Of a DNA stretch of 64,000 nucleotides, positions 8,505-16,499 are shown in pieces. The number at the start of each line of letters is the position of its first letter. The first letter of the stretch is position 1. A program made the position numbers and the translations under genes. The notes under the pieces were generated by a model. The model was given only the letters and a program-made list of their open reading frames with translations, was not told where the DNA came from and made no database searches. The stretch comes from Renibacterium sp043789415 (lineage in GTDB: Bacteria > Actinomycetota > Actinomycetes > Actinomycetales > Micrococcaceae), in the NCBI RefSeq assembly GCF_043789415.1, contig NZ_JBDLLW010000001.1:558001-622000 (forward strand), in the 5' to 3' direction.

Positions 8505-9473
8505 TTAAAAAAGTGCCCTGGCCAAGGCCTGCCGGGCTTTTGCAACCCGTGGATCGGTGCTGCCGACCACTTCGAAGAGCTCAAGAATCCGCACTCTGGC
8601 AACCTCTCGCTCCGGCCCGAAGTGGCTTGCGATGAAGGAGACCACTCGATTCAGGGCATCTTCGACGTGGCCGCCCATCAGATCAAGATCCGCCACCGCG
8701 AGCTGCGCTTCGACGTCGTCGGGGGCCTCGGCGGCTTTGCTACGGGCTTGATCAGCGGCGGCGGCATCGAGTCCGTCGGTGCGCTGCATCAACTGCACCT
8801 GGGCGAGCCCGGCCTTGGCTTCGGCATCCGCAGGACGCTCGGCGAGCGCTTTCCGATAAGCCGCCTCGGCGGCAGCCAGCTCACCCCGATTGATCGCTTC
8901 TAAGGCCTCCTGATGAAGTGGCGGCAAAGGAGCTTCCTCCGGTTCCGCTCCGGCTTCTCCCAACGTGCCATTGACGCCATTCGCCTCGGCCACCTTGAGC
9001 AGTTCGTCCAGGTAACGACGGGTCTCAGCCTCGGAGAGCTCACCGTTGAACAGCGGCACCGGTTGGCCTTTGACGAGCGCTACCACCGCGGGAACACCCT
9101 GTACTCCAAAGGCCTGCGCGAGCTGCGGGAAGCTCTCAATGCTGGCCCTGGCGAGCAGCAATCTGCCGACATAAGCGGAGATCAGCCGCTCCAGGGTCGC
9201 TGTGACCGATTGAGATTGCGGCGACCAGCTGGCGAACATGGACACCACGACCGGCACCTCCGAGGAGAGCTGCACGAGTTCCGGGAAGCTCGCCTCAGTG
9301 GCATCCACGGCATAACTCTGCTGGCCGGAGGACGGCTGAGTTTGAGCGCTCGGTGCTGACTTGCCTAAGGCAGAAAGATCAACCGCACCACGCAGATTTC
9401 CGCTCAGCTTTGCTTCAGGTTTTCCTTCAGGGGCACCCGCGGCATGGGCGGGCTGTGCAACAGGTTCAGTCAT
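8505..9473 (-). CDS. Thioredoxin-fold/TPR co-chaperone-like protein (YbbN/CnoX type) without redox Cys
   Basis: Protein of 322 residues: a low-complexity N-terminus (1-50), a thioredoxin fold (about 55-160) and a TPR-like helical C-terminus (about 185-322, EALEAINRGELAAAEAAYRKAL). The usual WCxxC active site is WSPQSQ (83-88), so it cannot do dithiol chemistry; this fits the CnoX/YbbN holdase group. It lies 17 bp downstream of the membrane-protein gene, with a TAAGCT -10 box 6 nt before its ATG, suggesting an internal leaderless promoter. Confidence 0.85.
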   Translation of the reverse strand: MTEPVAQPAHAAGAPEGKPEAKLSGNLRGAVDLSALGKSAPSAQTQPSSGQQSYAVDATEASFPELVQLSSEVPVVVSMFASWSPQSQSVTATLERLISAYVGRLLLARASIESFPQLAQAFGVQGVPAVVALVKGQPVPLFNGELSEAETRRYLDELLKVAEANGVNGTLGEAGAEPEEAPLPPLHQEALEAINRGELAAAEAAYRKALAERPADAEAKAGLAQVQLMQRTDGLDAAAADQARSKAAEAPDDVEAQLAVADLDLMGGHVEDALNRVVSFIASHFGPEREVARVRILELFEVVGSTDPRVAKARQALARALF

Positions 9474-9479
9474 GTCTTC

Positions 9480-9485
9480 AGCTTA
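9480..9485 (-). promoter_or_regulatory. -10 box of the thioredoxin-fold gene (leaderless)
   Basis: TAAGCT on the minus strand, 6 nt before the ATG, in the 17-bp gap to the upstream gene. Confidence 0.45.
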
Positions 9486-9490
9486 TCGAG

Positions 9491-11185
9491 CTATTTGAAG
9501 GAGGCCGCGATCAGGCCGCGTTCCGCGGCCAATACGGTGATCGGTTTATTAGCCGCTGCCGGTGGCAGGTAGAGCACCGCCTGTTCTCCGTAACTGAGCT
9601 TGTAGCCCTTCTGGGTTGAATCTCCACCGGCCAGCGCCTTCGTACCGTCGTCGAGCTTTTCCAGGGTTGCATTGGATTTGGTGGTGGCATCGATGCTGAA
9701 ATCCACCACGCCCAGCACCACGGCACCGCCGTCACCAGTAGGGAAGGCGATCACCGATCCTGGCTTGACCGCTCGTTTGAAGCTGAAGGTCGCGGCGTCT
9801 TTATTGTCTTTGATCAGGTTCGTCTGAATTTGCTTGCCGTCGTTGACATAGGCGGAATCAGCGAACTTGCTCTTCAGATTGCCGTCCGGGGCGCTCATCA
9901 GAGCGGCGAAAGAAGACATCGCCCCCGCCGGCGAATCATTCAAATCAGCCTTCGAATCAAGGGGCAGTGGAACTGCCGGGCCGTCTTTTGGCTGGAAGCT
10001 CTGGCTGGGGAGCATTCTTGCCGTCGCAGTCAGCTTGTAGTTATCTCGCGCCGTGGCCTGCACCAAGGTGAGGAACTGCGGCACTTTATTGGCGGTGCCC
10101 TGGGTCACCGCGACGACGCTGCGCGGCCATTGCCGAGCCGAGGAGATGAACTTAGCCTTCAAGGCGTTGTCCGTCACGGCTTCGAGTCCCGCGTAGCTGG
10201 GCGCGGCAGCTCGGATCTTATAGTTCGCCGTACGTTCCTGCAAAGCGGCACCGTCCACCCGGCTGGTGAGCAGATTGGCATTCTTCGCGGCATCTCCGCT
10301 AGCCACGGTTTTCGCCACCAGACCGAGCACCCGGGAAAATTGATCGTCGCTCAGCACCGGAATCAGTGGCGAATCTGGGCCTTCGCTCGCCGAGTCCGAG
10401 CTTGGAGCGCCTGAGCCGCTCGAACTCGGCGAAGCGGAGGAACTGTCATCAGCTGAAGCGGAAGGAGGGTTCAGCTGGCTGAGCGTCATCGCGCCCAGCG
10501 CGATGATCACCGTGGCGGCGACGCCGGCGGCCCGCCGACCGGAAGAGCCGCCCTTACGGGGTCTCTTGAACCTGGCAAGAAACAGCCAGAGCAAGACGCC
10601 GAGCAGCAGCAGGACGCCGCCGATCACCATCAGCGGGATGGCCCACGGCGTGGAATCGTCGTTGGGCACCGTAATCGATATCCGCTGCGGGGCAGCGGCT
10701 TTGCCATCGGAGGCCAGCAGCAAGGACCAGTCACCGTCGCTCGGAGACTGCCAGTCATAGCTGAGCTCACCGCTGCTGGACTGCTCGCTCGTCCAGAGAT
10801 CAGAACCTGCCGGATTCGCGGTGGGATCTTGTCCGTCAACGAAACTGGCGTTCAGCCCGCTGAAGTCGTCCTTGGCGCTGTCCACCACCAAATGCGGGGT
10901 CTTGCCCACCCAGGCCTCGACGTCGTCAGCTCGCCCCTGAGCCAGGAAGATCGGCCCATCCCCGCTAATCTTCAACTGCACCGGGCCGGAGCGCTGGGAG
11001 AGCGCTTTGGATTCCAGGATCGTCAAAGGCGCATTCTGCCCCGAGGACAGGGCCGCGGTGTCCAACTGAGCGGTCACCGTGGCCGGAGGCTGCCAGATGG
11101 TGCGCTGCGCAATGCCTGAGCCCAGGATGAGCAGGCCGATCACCATCAGGATCAGCGGGGGTAGCCAAGAGAGTCGTCGTAGCAC
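9491..11185 (-). CDS. Uncharacterised actinobacterial membrane protein with large extracytoplasmic domain
   Basis: I do not recognise a named family. Visible in its 564 residues: an N-terminal membrane segment (about 8-27), an outside region (about 30-180), a segment pair (about 183-206 and 221-238), a Ser-rich acidic linker (about 245-275) and a long extracytoplasmic C-terminal domain (about 280-564). It starts at GTG 11185 with GAGG upstream. The gene precedes the thioredoxin-fold gene by 17 bp and is divergent from the AI-2E gene. A structural or envelope role is only a guess from topology. Confidence 0.75.
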   Translation of the reverse strand: MLRRLSWLPPLILMVIGLLILGSGIAQRTIWQPPATVTAQLDTAALSSGQNAPLTILESKALSQRSGPVQLKISGDGPIFLAQGRADDVEAWVGKTPHLVVDSAKDDFSGLNASFVDGQDPTANPAGSDLWTSEQSSSGELSYDWQSPSDGDWSLLLASDGKAAAPQRISITVPNDDSTPWAIPLMVIGGVLLLLGVLLWLFLARFKRPRKGGSSGRRAAGVAATVIIALGAMTLSQLNPPSASADDSSSASPSSSGSGAPSSDSASEGPDSPLIPVLSDDQFSRVLGLVAKTVASGDAAKNANLLTSRVDGAALQERTANYKIRAAAPSYAGLEAVTDNALKAKFISSARQWPRSVVAVTQGTANKVPQFLTLVQATARDNYKLTATARMLPSQSFQPKDGPAVPLPLDSKADLNDSPAGAMSSFAALMSAPDGNLKSKFADSAYVNDGKQIQTNLIKDNKDAATFSFKRAVKPGSVIAFPTGDGGAVVLGVVDFSIDATTKSNATLEKLDDGTKALAGGDSTQKGYKLSYGEQAVLYLPPAAANKPITVLAAERGLIAASFK

Positions 11186-11402
11186 GGGGTAAATCCTCAG
11201 GTTTCATTCTGGCCGCTCCCCCGAGCACTTCCCGGTTGAATCAGCCTTTTCACTGTTTGAGCTCTTTCAAGGGTACCGGGTCTGAGATTTTCCCGGTCAT
11301 TCGAACACACAGGAACGCTGTGGATCCAGGCTGGCACGGCGCCGGGCTGATATGGTTTGGCTAACTTGAGTAGTTATCAGACAACGCTGAAAGCGGGCGG
11401 CA

Positions 11403-12641
11403 GTGAGTACCGAAGAACACGTCGAAGATGCCGGGGGAAACTCGACTCCCAAGACGCCGACGGAAGAATCCAAGACCGGGCCTTTGGGCAAATTGATGCA
11501 TAAGCTAGCTAAACCGCAACAAGAGACCCAACAAGAGACCCAGAGCAAAGCTCCGAGCGCCGAAGCGGGCAGCGGCGTCGCCACCACCACCGCTAAAGCA
11601 CAGAGCGTGATTCAGCGACCGATCTACTTCGGTTTCATGCTGACGCTCGGAGTCGGGGCCGCGATTGGTCTGTATTTCATCGCCTCCAGCGTCAGCCAGT
11701 TGCTGATCTGGATGCTGACCGCGTTGTTCATCGCGCTTGGCCTGGATCCCGTCGTGCGTTTCCTGCAGGCGCGGAAGATCCCTCGCCCCGCAGGCATCCT
11801 GATCACCTTGGTGGTGCTGATCGCCGCTGTTGGCGGCTTCTTTGCCACCTTGATCCCCACCATCGTCGATCAGACCAGCCAGCTGGTGCAGAGCGCTCCG
11901 GGCTGGATCCAAGATTTCCTCAACTCGGACTTCTTCAAGCAAATCGACACCCAGTTCCAGCTCCGTGATCGGCTCAATGACGAGGTGCAGAAGTTCTTCG
12001 GCAATACACAGGCGGTCGGCGGCGTTTTCGGCGGAGTTCTCAATGTCGGCAGCACGGTGGCCAATGGGCTGTTCGGCACCTTGATCGTTGTGGTGCTCAG
12101 CCTGTACTTCCTGGCTTCATTGCCCGCGATGAAGGGCTGGGCCTATCAGCTGGCGCCTAAGTCGCGGCGTCCGCGGGTCGAGAAGCTCAGTGAGCAGATC
12201 ACCCAGTCCGTGGGCAACTACGTGATCGGCCAGGCGGCGGTGGCCGTGCTGAACGCGATCTTCGCCTTCATCGTGATGTCGATCCTGGGCGTCCCCTTCA
12301 GCATTCTGCTCGCCTTCCTGGTGGCGCTTTTCGCCTTCGTCCCCCTGGTCGGCGGAGTCATCGCGCTCGTCTTGGTGAGCCTGGTAGCGCTGACCGACAG
12401 CTGGCAGACCGCGGTGATCTACCTGGTCCTCTACGCCGTCTACTTGCAGTTCGAGGCCTATTTCGTCTCGCCGCGCATTATGCAGCGCGCTGTCTCGGTT
12501 CCGGGTGCTGTGGTGGTGGTCGCGGTAATCGCCGGTGGCACTCTGCTGGGCGTGCTGGGCGCCTTGATAGCGATCCCGACGGCGGCCGCGATTATGCTGC
12601 TGATCCGGGAGATCTTCATCACCCGGCAGGACAAGTTGTAG
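11403..12641 (+). CDS. AI-2E family transporter (PerM/TqsA-like)
   Basis: Membrane protein of 412 residues. The hydrophilic N-terminus (1-70) contains a short QQET repeat; then come about eight membrane segments, with the family's GGVIALVLVSLVAL region and a late PRIMQRAVSVPG block. Relatives are linked to export of signals or solutes, but substrates are mostly unproven and no lux gene is nearby. The start is GTG 11403. The 217-bp gap to the divergent gene at 11185 presumably holds both promoters; I could not assign boxes with confidence. Confidence 0.85.
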   Translation: MSTEEHVEDAGGNSTPKTPTEESKTGPLGKLMHKLAKPQQETQQETQSKAPSAEAGSGVATTTAKAQSVIQRPIYFGFMLTLGVGAAIGLYFIASSVSQLLIWMLTALFIALGLDPVVRFLQARKIPRPAGILITLVVLIAAVGGFFATLIPTIVDQTSQLVQSAPGWIQDFLNSDFFKQIDTQFQLRDRLNDEVQKFFGNTQAVGGVFGGVLNVGSTVANGLFGTLIVVVLSLYFLASLPAMKGWAYQLAPKSRRPRVEKLSEQITQSVGNYVIGQAAVAVLNAIFAFIVMSILGVPFSILLAFLVALFAFVPLVGGVIALVLVSLVALTDSWQTAVIYLVLYAVYLQFEAYFVSPRIMQRAVSVPGAVVVVAVIAGGTLLGVLGALIAIPTAAAIMLLIREIFITRQDKL

Positions 12642-12674
12642 CTCAGATGAAGCTCAGTCCTCCGGCAGCTGCCT

Positions 12675-12693
12675 AGCCTGAGGTTCTCAGGCT
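12675..12693 (+). terminator. Hairpin between AI-2E gene and convergent hydrolase
   Basis: Perfect 8-bp stem AGCCTGAG/CTCAGGCT with a 3-nt loop, followed on the plus strand by TTTAGCC. Its right arm overlaps the stop of the convergent hydrolase, so it may end transcripts from both sides. Confidence 0.45.
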
Positions 12694-13472
12694 TTAGCCA
12701 TCGGCCCCTGCCAGTGGCTGGGTAAGCTCACTTGCTCGCCCAGCACAGTGGAAGAGATTTCATTGAGCGCGCGCTGCACGTACTTCTCCCCCACCCAGAG
12801 GTGCTTTCCGTCCTGGATTCCAGCCACCCTGGTTTGCGGCACCCTGGCGAATCGCGCCCTGGCCTCTTCGGGGCGCAGATAGTCATCGAATTCGGGCACC
12901 AACGCGGTGAGGGGTTTACCACTGGCCGCCCAACGGTCCAGATCAGTGTCAGCCACGCGCTTGAGCGGAGGTGAGAGCAGGATCGCTCCCTCCACTTGCT
13001 CGGCCACCGGGGTGATCGCACCGTAACGCAAAGCGAGTTCGGTGCCGAAGGACCAACCGAGCAGCCAACGATGCGGCAGACCCCGGTCAAGTGCGAACTG
13101 ACTCGCCGCCGCGACGTCGAAACGCTCACCCTCGCCCTCTTCGAAGCGCCCTTCGCTGGTGCCCCGGGGTGAGGACGTGCCCCGAGTATTGAACCGCAGT
13201 ACGGCAATTCCGGCGAGCGCTGGCAGCCGGAAAGAGGCCTTGCGATAGAGATGGGAATCCATGAACCCGCCGTGCGTCGGCAAGGGGTGGAGAGTGACCA
13301 GGGTCGCCCTGATCTCATCGTCTTCTGGCAACGCCAGCTCACCCACCAGGGTCAGCCCGTCCTCGGTGTGCAGCTCGATGTTCTCCCGGCGCGCGGGCAG
13401 CACGGAGGCGGCCCTGATTTCTTCCGGGGTGCCAGAGTCGACGAAATGATAGCTTGCTGGATCGAAAGTCAC
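12687..13472 (-). CDS. Alpha/beta hydrolase
   Basis: Predicted serine hydrolase of 261 residues. The nucleophile elbow is GWSFG (near residue 140), the oxyanion region LVTLHPLPTHGG and a late GKHLWVG with the probable catalytic His. The pattern resembles actinobacterial dienelactone-hydrolase/esterase-like proteins; substrate unknown. It starts at GTG 13472, 6 nt after a TAGGAT -10 box, so it is probably leaderless. It is convergent with the AI-2E gene. Confidence 0.85.
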   Translation of the reverse strand: MTFDPASYHFVDSGTPEEIRAASVLPARRENIELHTEDGLTLVGELALPEDDEIRATLVTLHPLPTHGGFMDSHLYRKASFRLPALAGIAVLRFNTRGTSSPRGTSEGRFEEGEGERFDVAAASQFALDRGLPHRWLLGWSFGTELALRYGAITPVAEQVEGAILLSPPLKRVADTDLDRWAASGKPLTALVPEFDDYLRPEEARARFARVPQTRVAGIQDGKHLWVGEKYVQRALNEISSTVLGEQVSLPSHWQGPMAKA

Positions 13473-13478
13473 CGGACC

Positions 13479-13484
13479 ATCCTA
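13479..13484 (-). promoter_or_regulatory. -10 box of hydrolase gene (leaderless)
   Basis: TAGGAT on the minus strand, 6 nt before GTG 13472. Confidence 0.5.
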
Positions 13485-13538
13485 TCCGCCCCTGCCTCAG
13501 CTCCAGCAGCCCCTTGTGGAGCTCGCTGTTGACGGCGG

Positions 13539-13862
13539 CTAGCGATTCTGAAAGCTGCGACCGCGCCAGCAGGCGGTATGCCAGTGACGGCGAGCTGCGA
13601 TGGCGTCGGCCTCGCCGAAGATCCAATCCTCACGCCAGACCACCAGGTGTGGATTCCCCGGCGGCACGGCACGCCCGCAGCCCGGGCAACTGTATTCTTT
13701 GCGAGCCGCGGCCGCACTCACCGAACGCACCATCCACTCGCCATCACCGGCGCTTTCCACCCTGGCCATGCCGCCCAGCACCCGGTCGGCATCGAGAGCC
13801 TCATGTTCTGCGGGCTGGCTGGCTCTGCCTCTCGGGCGGCGCGGGCGATTAGAACGAGGCAT
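13539..13862 (-). CDS. Small conserved zinc-binding protein of unknown function
   Basis: Protein of 107 residues conserved in Actinobacteria near nucS, as far as I recall; function unknown. The N-terminus is Arg/Pro-rich and basic, followed by SCPGCGRAVPPGNPH and a late HWHTACW, giving a plausible C2HC-type zinc site. It starts at ATG 13862, divergent from nucS with only 32 bp between them, so the two genes share a promoter region. The basic N-terminus together with a zinc knuckle hints at nucleic-acid contact, which is inference. Confidence 0.75.
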   Translation of the reverse strand: MPRSNRPRRPRGRASQPAEHEALDADRVLGGMARVESAGDGEWMVRSVSAAAARKEYSCPGCGRAVPPGNPHLVVWREDWIFGEADAIAARRHWHTACWRGRSFQNR

Positions 13863-13882
13863 GCTTCTATTCTGCCGCAGGG

Positions 13883-13888
13883 TAGAGT
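13883..13888 (+). promoter_or_regulatory. -10 box of nucS (leaderless)
   Basis: TAGAGT, 6 nt before the GTG start of nucS. Confidence 0.5.
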
Positions 13889-13894
13889 TTTGCT

Positions 13895-14581
13895 GTGCGT
13901 TTGGTGATTGCTCGTTGCTCAGTTGATTACGAAGGCCGGCTCAAGGCCCATCTCCCTGAGGCGACCCGTTTATTAATGGTCAAGGCCGATGGTTCGGTGC
14001 TCATTCACTCAGACGGCGGCTCCTATAAGCCGCTGAACTGGATGAGCCCGCCGGCGACCCTGCGGGTGCTGCAGGACGGTCTCGACGACGGCGTGATCGA
14101 GCAGTGGGTGGTGCAATCCGCCAAAACCGATGATCGGCTGCTGATCAATCTGCTGGAAAAGATCCACGACACCGCTCACGAGCTGGGAACTGACCCGGGG
14201 CTGATTAAAGACGGCGTGGAAGCTGATCTACAAAGATTACTCGCGGCTCAGATCGAGACCCTGGGCGAGGGTTATTCGTTGATTCGGCGCGAGTACTTCA
14301 CCGCGATCGGCCCGGTGGATATTCTGGCCAGAGACTCCCAGGGAGCCACGGTAGCCATCGAGCTGAAGCGACGTGGTGATATCGACGGCGTGGAACAGCT
14401 CACCCGGTATCTGGAATTGCTCAATCGGGATCCGCTCTTGGCCCCGGTCCGCGGAATTTTCGCCGCCCAGCAGATCAAGCCGCAGGCCAGGGTGCTGGCC
14501 AAGGACCGCGGCATTGACTGCGTGACTCTGGACTATGACGCGATGCGCGGCGTCGATGACAGCGCATCCCGTTTATTCTGA
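13895..14581 (+). CDS. nucS: Mismatch-specific endonuclease NucS (EndoMS)
   Basis: Cuts DNA at mismatches and provides the non-canonical mismatch repair of Actinobacteria, which lack MutS/MutL. The protein has 228 residues, the usual length. The N-terminal dimerisation/DNA-binding half begins RLVIARCSVDYEGRL. The RecB-like catalytic half shows D142 (VDILARD), E156 and K158 (IELKRR), matching the D-ExK site. The C-terminus ends in SRLF, a hydrophobic end of the kind used for beta-clamp contact. It starts at GTG 13895, 6 nt after a -10 box. Downstream nagA starts 4 bp after the stop but has its own -10 box. Confidence 0.95.
   Translation: MRLVIARCSVDYEGRLKAHLPEATRLLMVKADGSVLIHSDGGSYKPLNWMSPPATLRVLQDGLDDGVIEQWVVQSAKTDDRLLINLLEKIHDTAHELGTDPGLIKDGVEADLQRLLAAQIETLGEGYSLIRREYFTAIGPVDILARDSQGATVAIELKRRGDIDGVEQLTRYLELLNRDPLLAPVRGIFAAQQIKPQARVLAKDRGIDCVTLDYDAMRGVDDSASRLF
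14574..14579 (+). promoter_or_regulatory. -10 box of nagA inside nucS 3' end (leaderless)
   Basis: TATTCT, 6 nt before the ATG of nagA and overlapping the last codons of nucS. No Shine-Dalgarno sequence is present in front of nagA, which supports leaderless initiation. Confidence 0.45.
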
Positions 14582-14585
14582 GAAC

Positions 14586-15815
14586 ATGACTTCTGCTGCG
14601 CCCAGTGAAAATTCACCTCAAGCGATTTATGGAACCCTGATCACCGACGGTCAACGGATCGACGACGGCGTTCTGGCGGTCGACGGCGACCGGATCAGCT
14701 ATGCGGGACCGGCGGCGTCCTTCAGTCCCCCGGAGGGAGCGCAGAAAACCGTCCTCTCCGCTGGGAGCTTTATTTTCCCGGGCCTGATCGATCTGCACAC
14801 TCACGGGGCCGCCGGAGGAGATTTCCCGGGCGGCCAGGAGGACTCCGCCCGCAAGGCCATCGACTTCCTGCACAGCCACGGCACCACCACGTTGCTGGCC
14901 TCGATGGTCACCGCCTCGGAAGCCGATCTACTCAGAGGCATCGAACTCTATGTCAGGCTCAGCGAAGAAGGGCTGATCGCCGGGATTCATCTTGAGGGAC
15001 CTTTCCTCTCCGAAGCTCGCTGCGGCGCTCAAGACCCGGCTTATCTGTTGGCACCTGATCTCGAGCTCACCGAGCGGCTGATCGACGCCGGCCAAGGCAA
15101 AATCGTCACCATGACCTATGCCCCCGAGCTGGAAGGTGCCGCAGCGCTGATCGAGTTGCTCACCAGCCACGGCATCACCCCCTCGCTGGGGCACACCGAT
15201 TCCGATGCCGCGACGGCGGCCGCCTCGCTCGCTCAAGCTCGAGAAGGCCTGGCTGCCACCGGCTTCGACGGCCATCCGGGCCGACCCACCATCACGCATC
15301 TGTTCAATGGGATGCCGCCGATGCACCACCGCTCCCCCGGCCCGGTCGCCGCCTGCCTGAGATTCGCCCGTGCGGGCAAGGCAGCGGTCGAATTGGTGGC
15401 GGACAACACCCACTTGGATCCTCAGACCGTACTCACGGTCTTCGAGCTGCTCGGAGCCGAGAACATCTTGCTGGTGAGCGACTCGATGGCCGCTACCGGC
15501 CTCAGCGATGGAAGCTACAAGCTCGGCCCAGCAGCGGTCACGGTGAACGGCGGAATCGCCACCCTGGACGCCACCGGCTCGATCGCCGGTGGCACCTCGA
15601 CGCTACTGCAGGTGGTGCTGCGCACCGCAGCGGCCGGCGTCGCCCTCGAATCAGCGGTCTTCAGCGCCACGGCGGCCCCGGCACGGGTGCTGGGACTCTC
15701 CGATGAGGTCGGCGGATTGCGGCGCGGGTTACGCGCTGATGCCGTCGTGGTCAGCCCCGAAGGCGAGTTGCAGTCCGTCATGCGCGCTGGAAAGTGGCTG
15801 AAAATCTCCGATTAG
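14586..15815 (+). CDS. nagA: N-acetylglucosamine-6-phosphate deacetylase
   Basis: Removes acetate from GlcNAc-6-phosphate, giving the substrate of NagB, in cell-wall amino-sugar recycling and chitin use. The protein has 409 residues. Amidohydrolase marks: metal-binding DLHTHGAAGGDF (about 66-77), HLEGPFLS with the metal Glu, SLGHTDSDA, THLFNGMPPMHHR, and the catalytic Asp region VSDSMAATG. The frame stays open upstream to 14535, but that lies within nucS; ATG 14586 fits both family length and the -10 spacing. Confidence 0.92.
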   Translation: MTSAAPSENSPQAIYGTLITDGQRIDDGVLAVDGDRISYAGPAASFSPPEGAQKTVLSAGSFIFPGLIDLHTHGAAGGDFPGGQEDSARKAIDFLHSHGTTTLLASMVTASEADLLRGIELYVRLSEEGLIAGIHLEGPFLSEARCGAQDPAYLLAPDLELTERLIDAGQGKIVTMTYAPELEGAAALIELLTSHGITPSLGHTDSDAATAAASLAQAREGLAATGFDGHPGRPTITHLFNGMPPMHHRSPGPVAACLRFARAGKAAVELVADNTHLDPQTVLTVFELLGAENILLVSDSMAATGLSDGSYKLGPAAVTVNGGIATLDATGSIAGGTSTLLQVVLRTAAAGVALESAVFSATAAPARVLGLSDEVGGLRRGLRADAVVVSPEGELQSVMRAGKWLKISD

Positions 15816-15879
15816 CCCCTGGTTTAAGGTCAAAAAACGAAGTTTAGATTAACTTATCGATTCTTTTACGCTTTCTACA

Positions 15880-15908
15880 TTGACCTACGAGGATGCACAT
15901 GGAATGCT
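15880..15908 (+). promoter_or_regulatory. Candidate promoter of the cold-shock gene
   Basis: TTGACC (15880-15885), 17-bp spacer, AATGCT (15903-15908). The -35 is good, the -10 weak. A start near 15915 would give a leader of about 160 nt, the size known for E. coli cspA mRNA. Confidence 0.35.
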
Positions 15909-15932
15909 TAGAGCAGTCTTTGTGTACGTGTT

Positions 15933-16026
15933 TTTCATGCTCGCAAGACAAGTTGCGAGCGTGAAGCGCCCGGGCTAACGAATATCGTTATTCAGGATTC
16001 TTCTCGCGCAGTAACTGGGGAGTTAC
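15933..16026 (+). promoter_or_regulatory. Structured 5' leader of the cold-shock gene
   Basis: Two hairpins. The first (15933-15966) has the perfect core GCTCGCAA/TTGCGAGC, extended by further pairs and closed by a 6-nt loop. The second (16011-16026) is GTAACT/AGTTAC around GGGG. They fill most of the 258-bp gap between nagA and the coding start and may act as a temperature-responsive leader, by analogy with cspA. Confidence 0.45.
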
Positions 16027-16073
16027 ACATTTGGGTGTAGCTTCACAACGTTTCACCACGAGGAGAACAATAA

Positions 16074-16277
16074 ATGGCTCAGGGAACCGTCAAATGGTTC
16101 AACGCTGAAAAGGGCTTCGGCTTTATCACTCCTGATGATTCGGATAGTGACGTTTTCGTTCACTACTCGGAGATTCAGACCAAGGGTTTCCGTACCCTGG
16201 ATGAGAATCAGCGCGTAGAATTCGAAATCGGACAAGGCGCAAAGGGCCCTCAGGCCACTGGCGTTATCGTCCTCTAA
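16074..16277 (+). CDS. Cold-shock protein, CspA family
   Basis: Single cold-shock domain of 67 residues that binds single-stranded RNA/DNA and melts mRNA structure at low temperature. RNP1 is KGFGFITPD and RNP2 VFVHYSEI; the protein starts MAQGTVKWFNAEKGFG like other actinobacterial Csp proteins. GAGGAG lies 8 nt before the ATG, and the upstream gap contains hairpins of a long leader. A strong terminator follows. It is monocistronic. Confidence 0.96.
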   Translation: MAQGTVKWFNAEKGFGFITPDDSDSDVFVHYSEIQTKGFRTLDENQRVEFEIGQGAKGPQATGVIVL

Positions 16278-16292
16278 TCGAGCTTCGATTCA

Positions 16293-16328
16293 AAGAAGGT
16301 CCCCCGGCTTTTGCCGGGGGACCTTCTT
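16293..16328 (+). terminator. Strong hairpin terminator after the cold-shock gene
   Basis: Perfect 16-bp GC-rich stem (16293-16308 with 16313-16328) around a TTTT loop, 15 bp after the stop. The downstream sequence GCTTCTC is only mildly T-rich, as is common in Actinobacteria. It could also stop transcripts arriving from the ATP synthase side. Confidence 0.85.
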
Positions 16329-16385
16329 GCTTCTCTAAACCCTTTTCTACCCTTTTCTGCACCCTTCCCTTCAGCCTGACGCGAG

Positions 16386-16478
16386 ACCAGCCGTCCCACT
16401 GAATGTTACAGATGAGGCAGATGTGACAAGATTTTGGTCTCAGCTGTCACGTGGGCACCACTCAGTGGGACAGCTGGT
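16386..16478. repeat. 93-bp dispersed element, copy A, with terminal inverted repeats
   Basis: The left end ACCAGCCGTCCCACTGA (16386-16402) matches the reverse complement of the right end (16462-16478) at 16 of 17 positions. A diverged copy of exactly the same length lies at 47801-47893. Beyond the termini the copies share TGTTRCAGATGA and ATTTTGG blocks. This copy sits 21 bp 3' of the DUF2550 stop. It has no coding capacity. It could be a MITE-like relic or a 3'-end RNA element. Confidence 0.7.
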
Positions 16479-16499
16479 TCAAAAAGCAGGGGTGATGTC

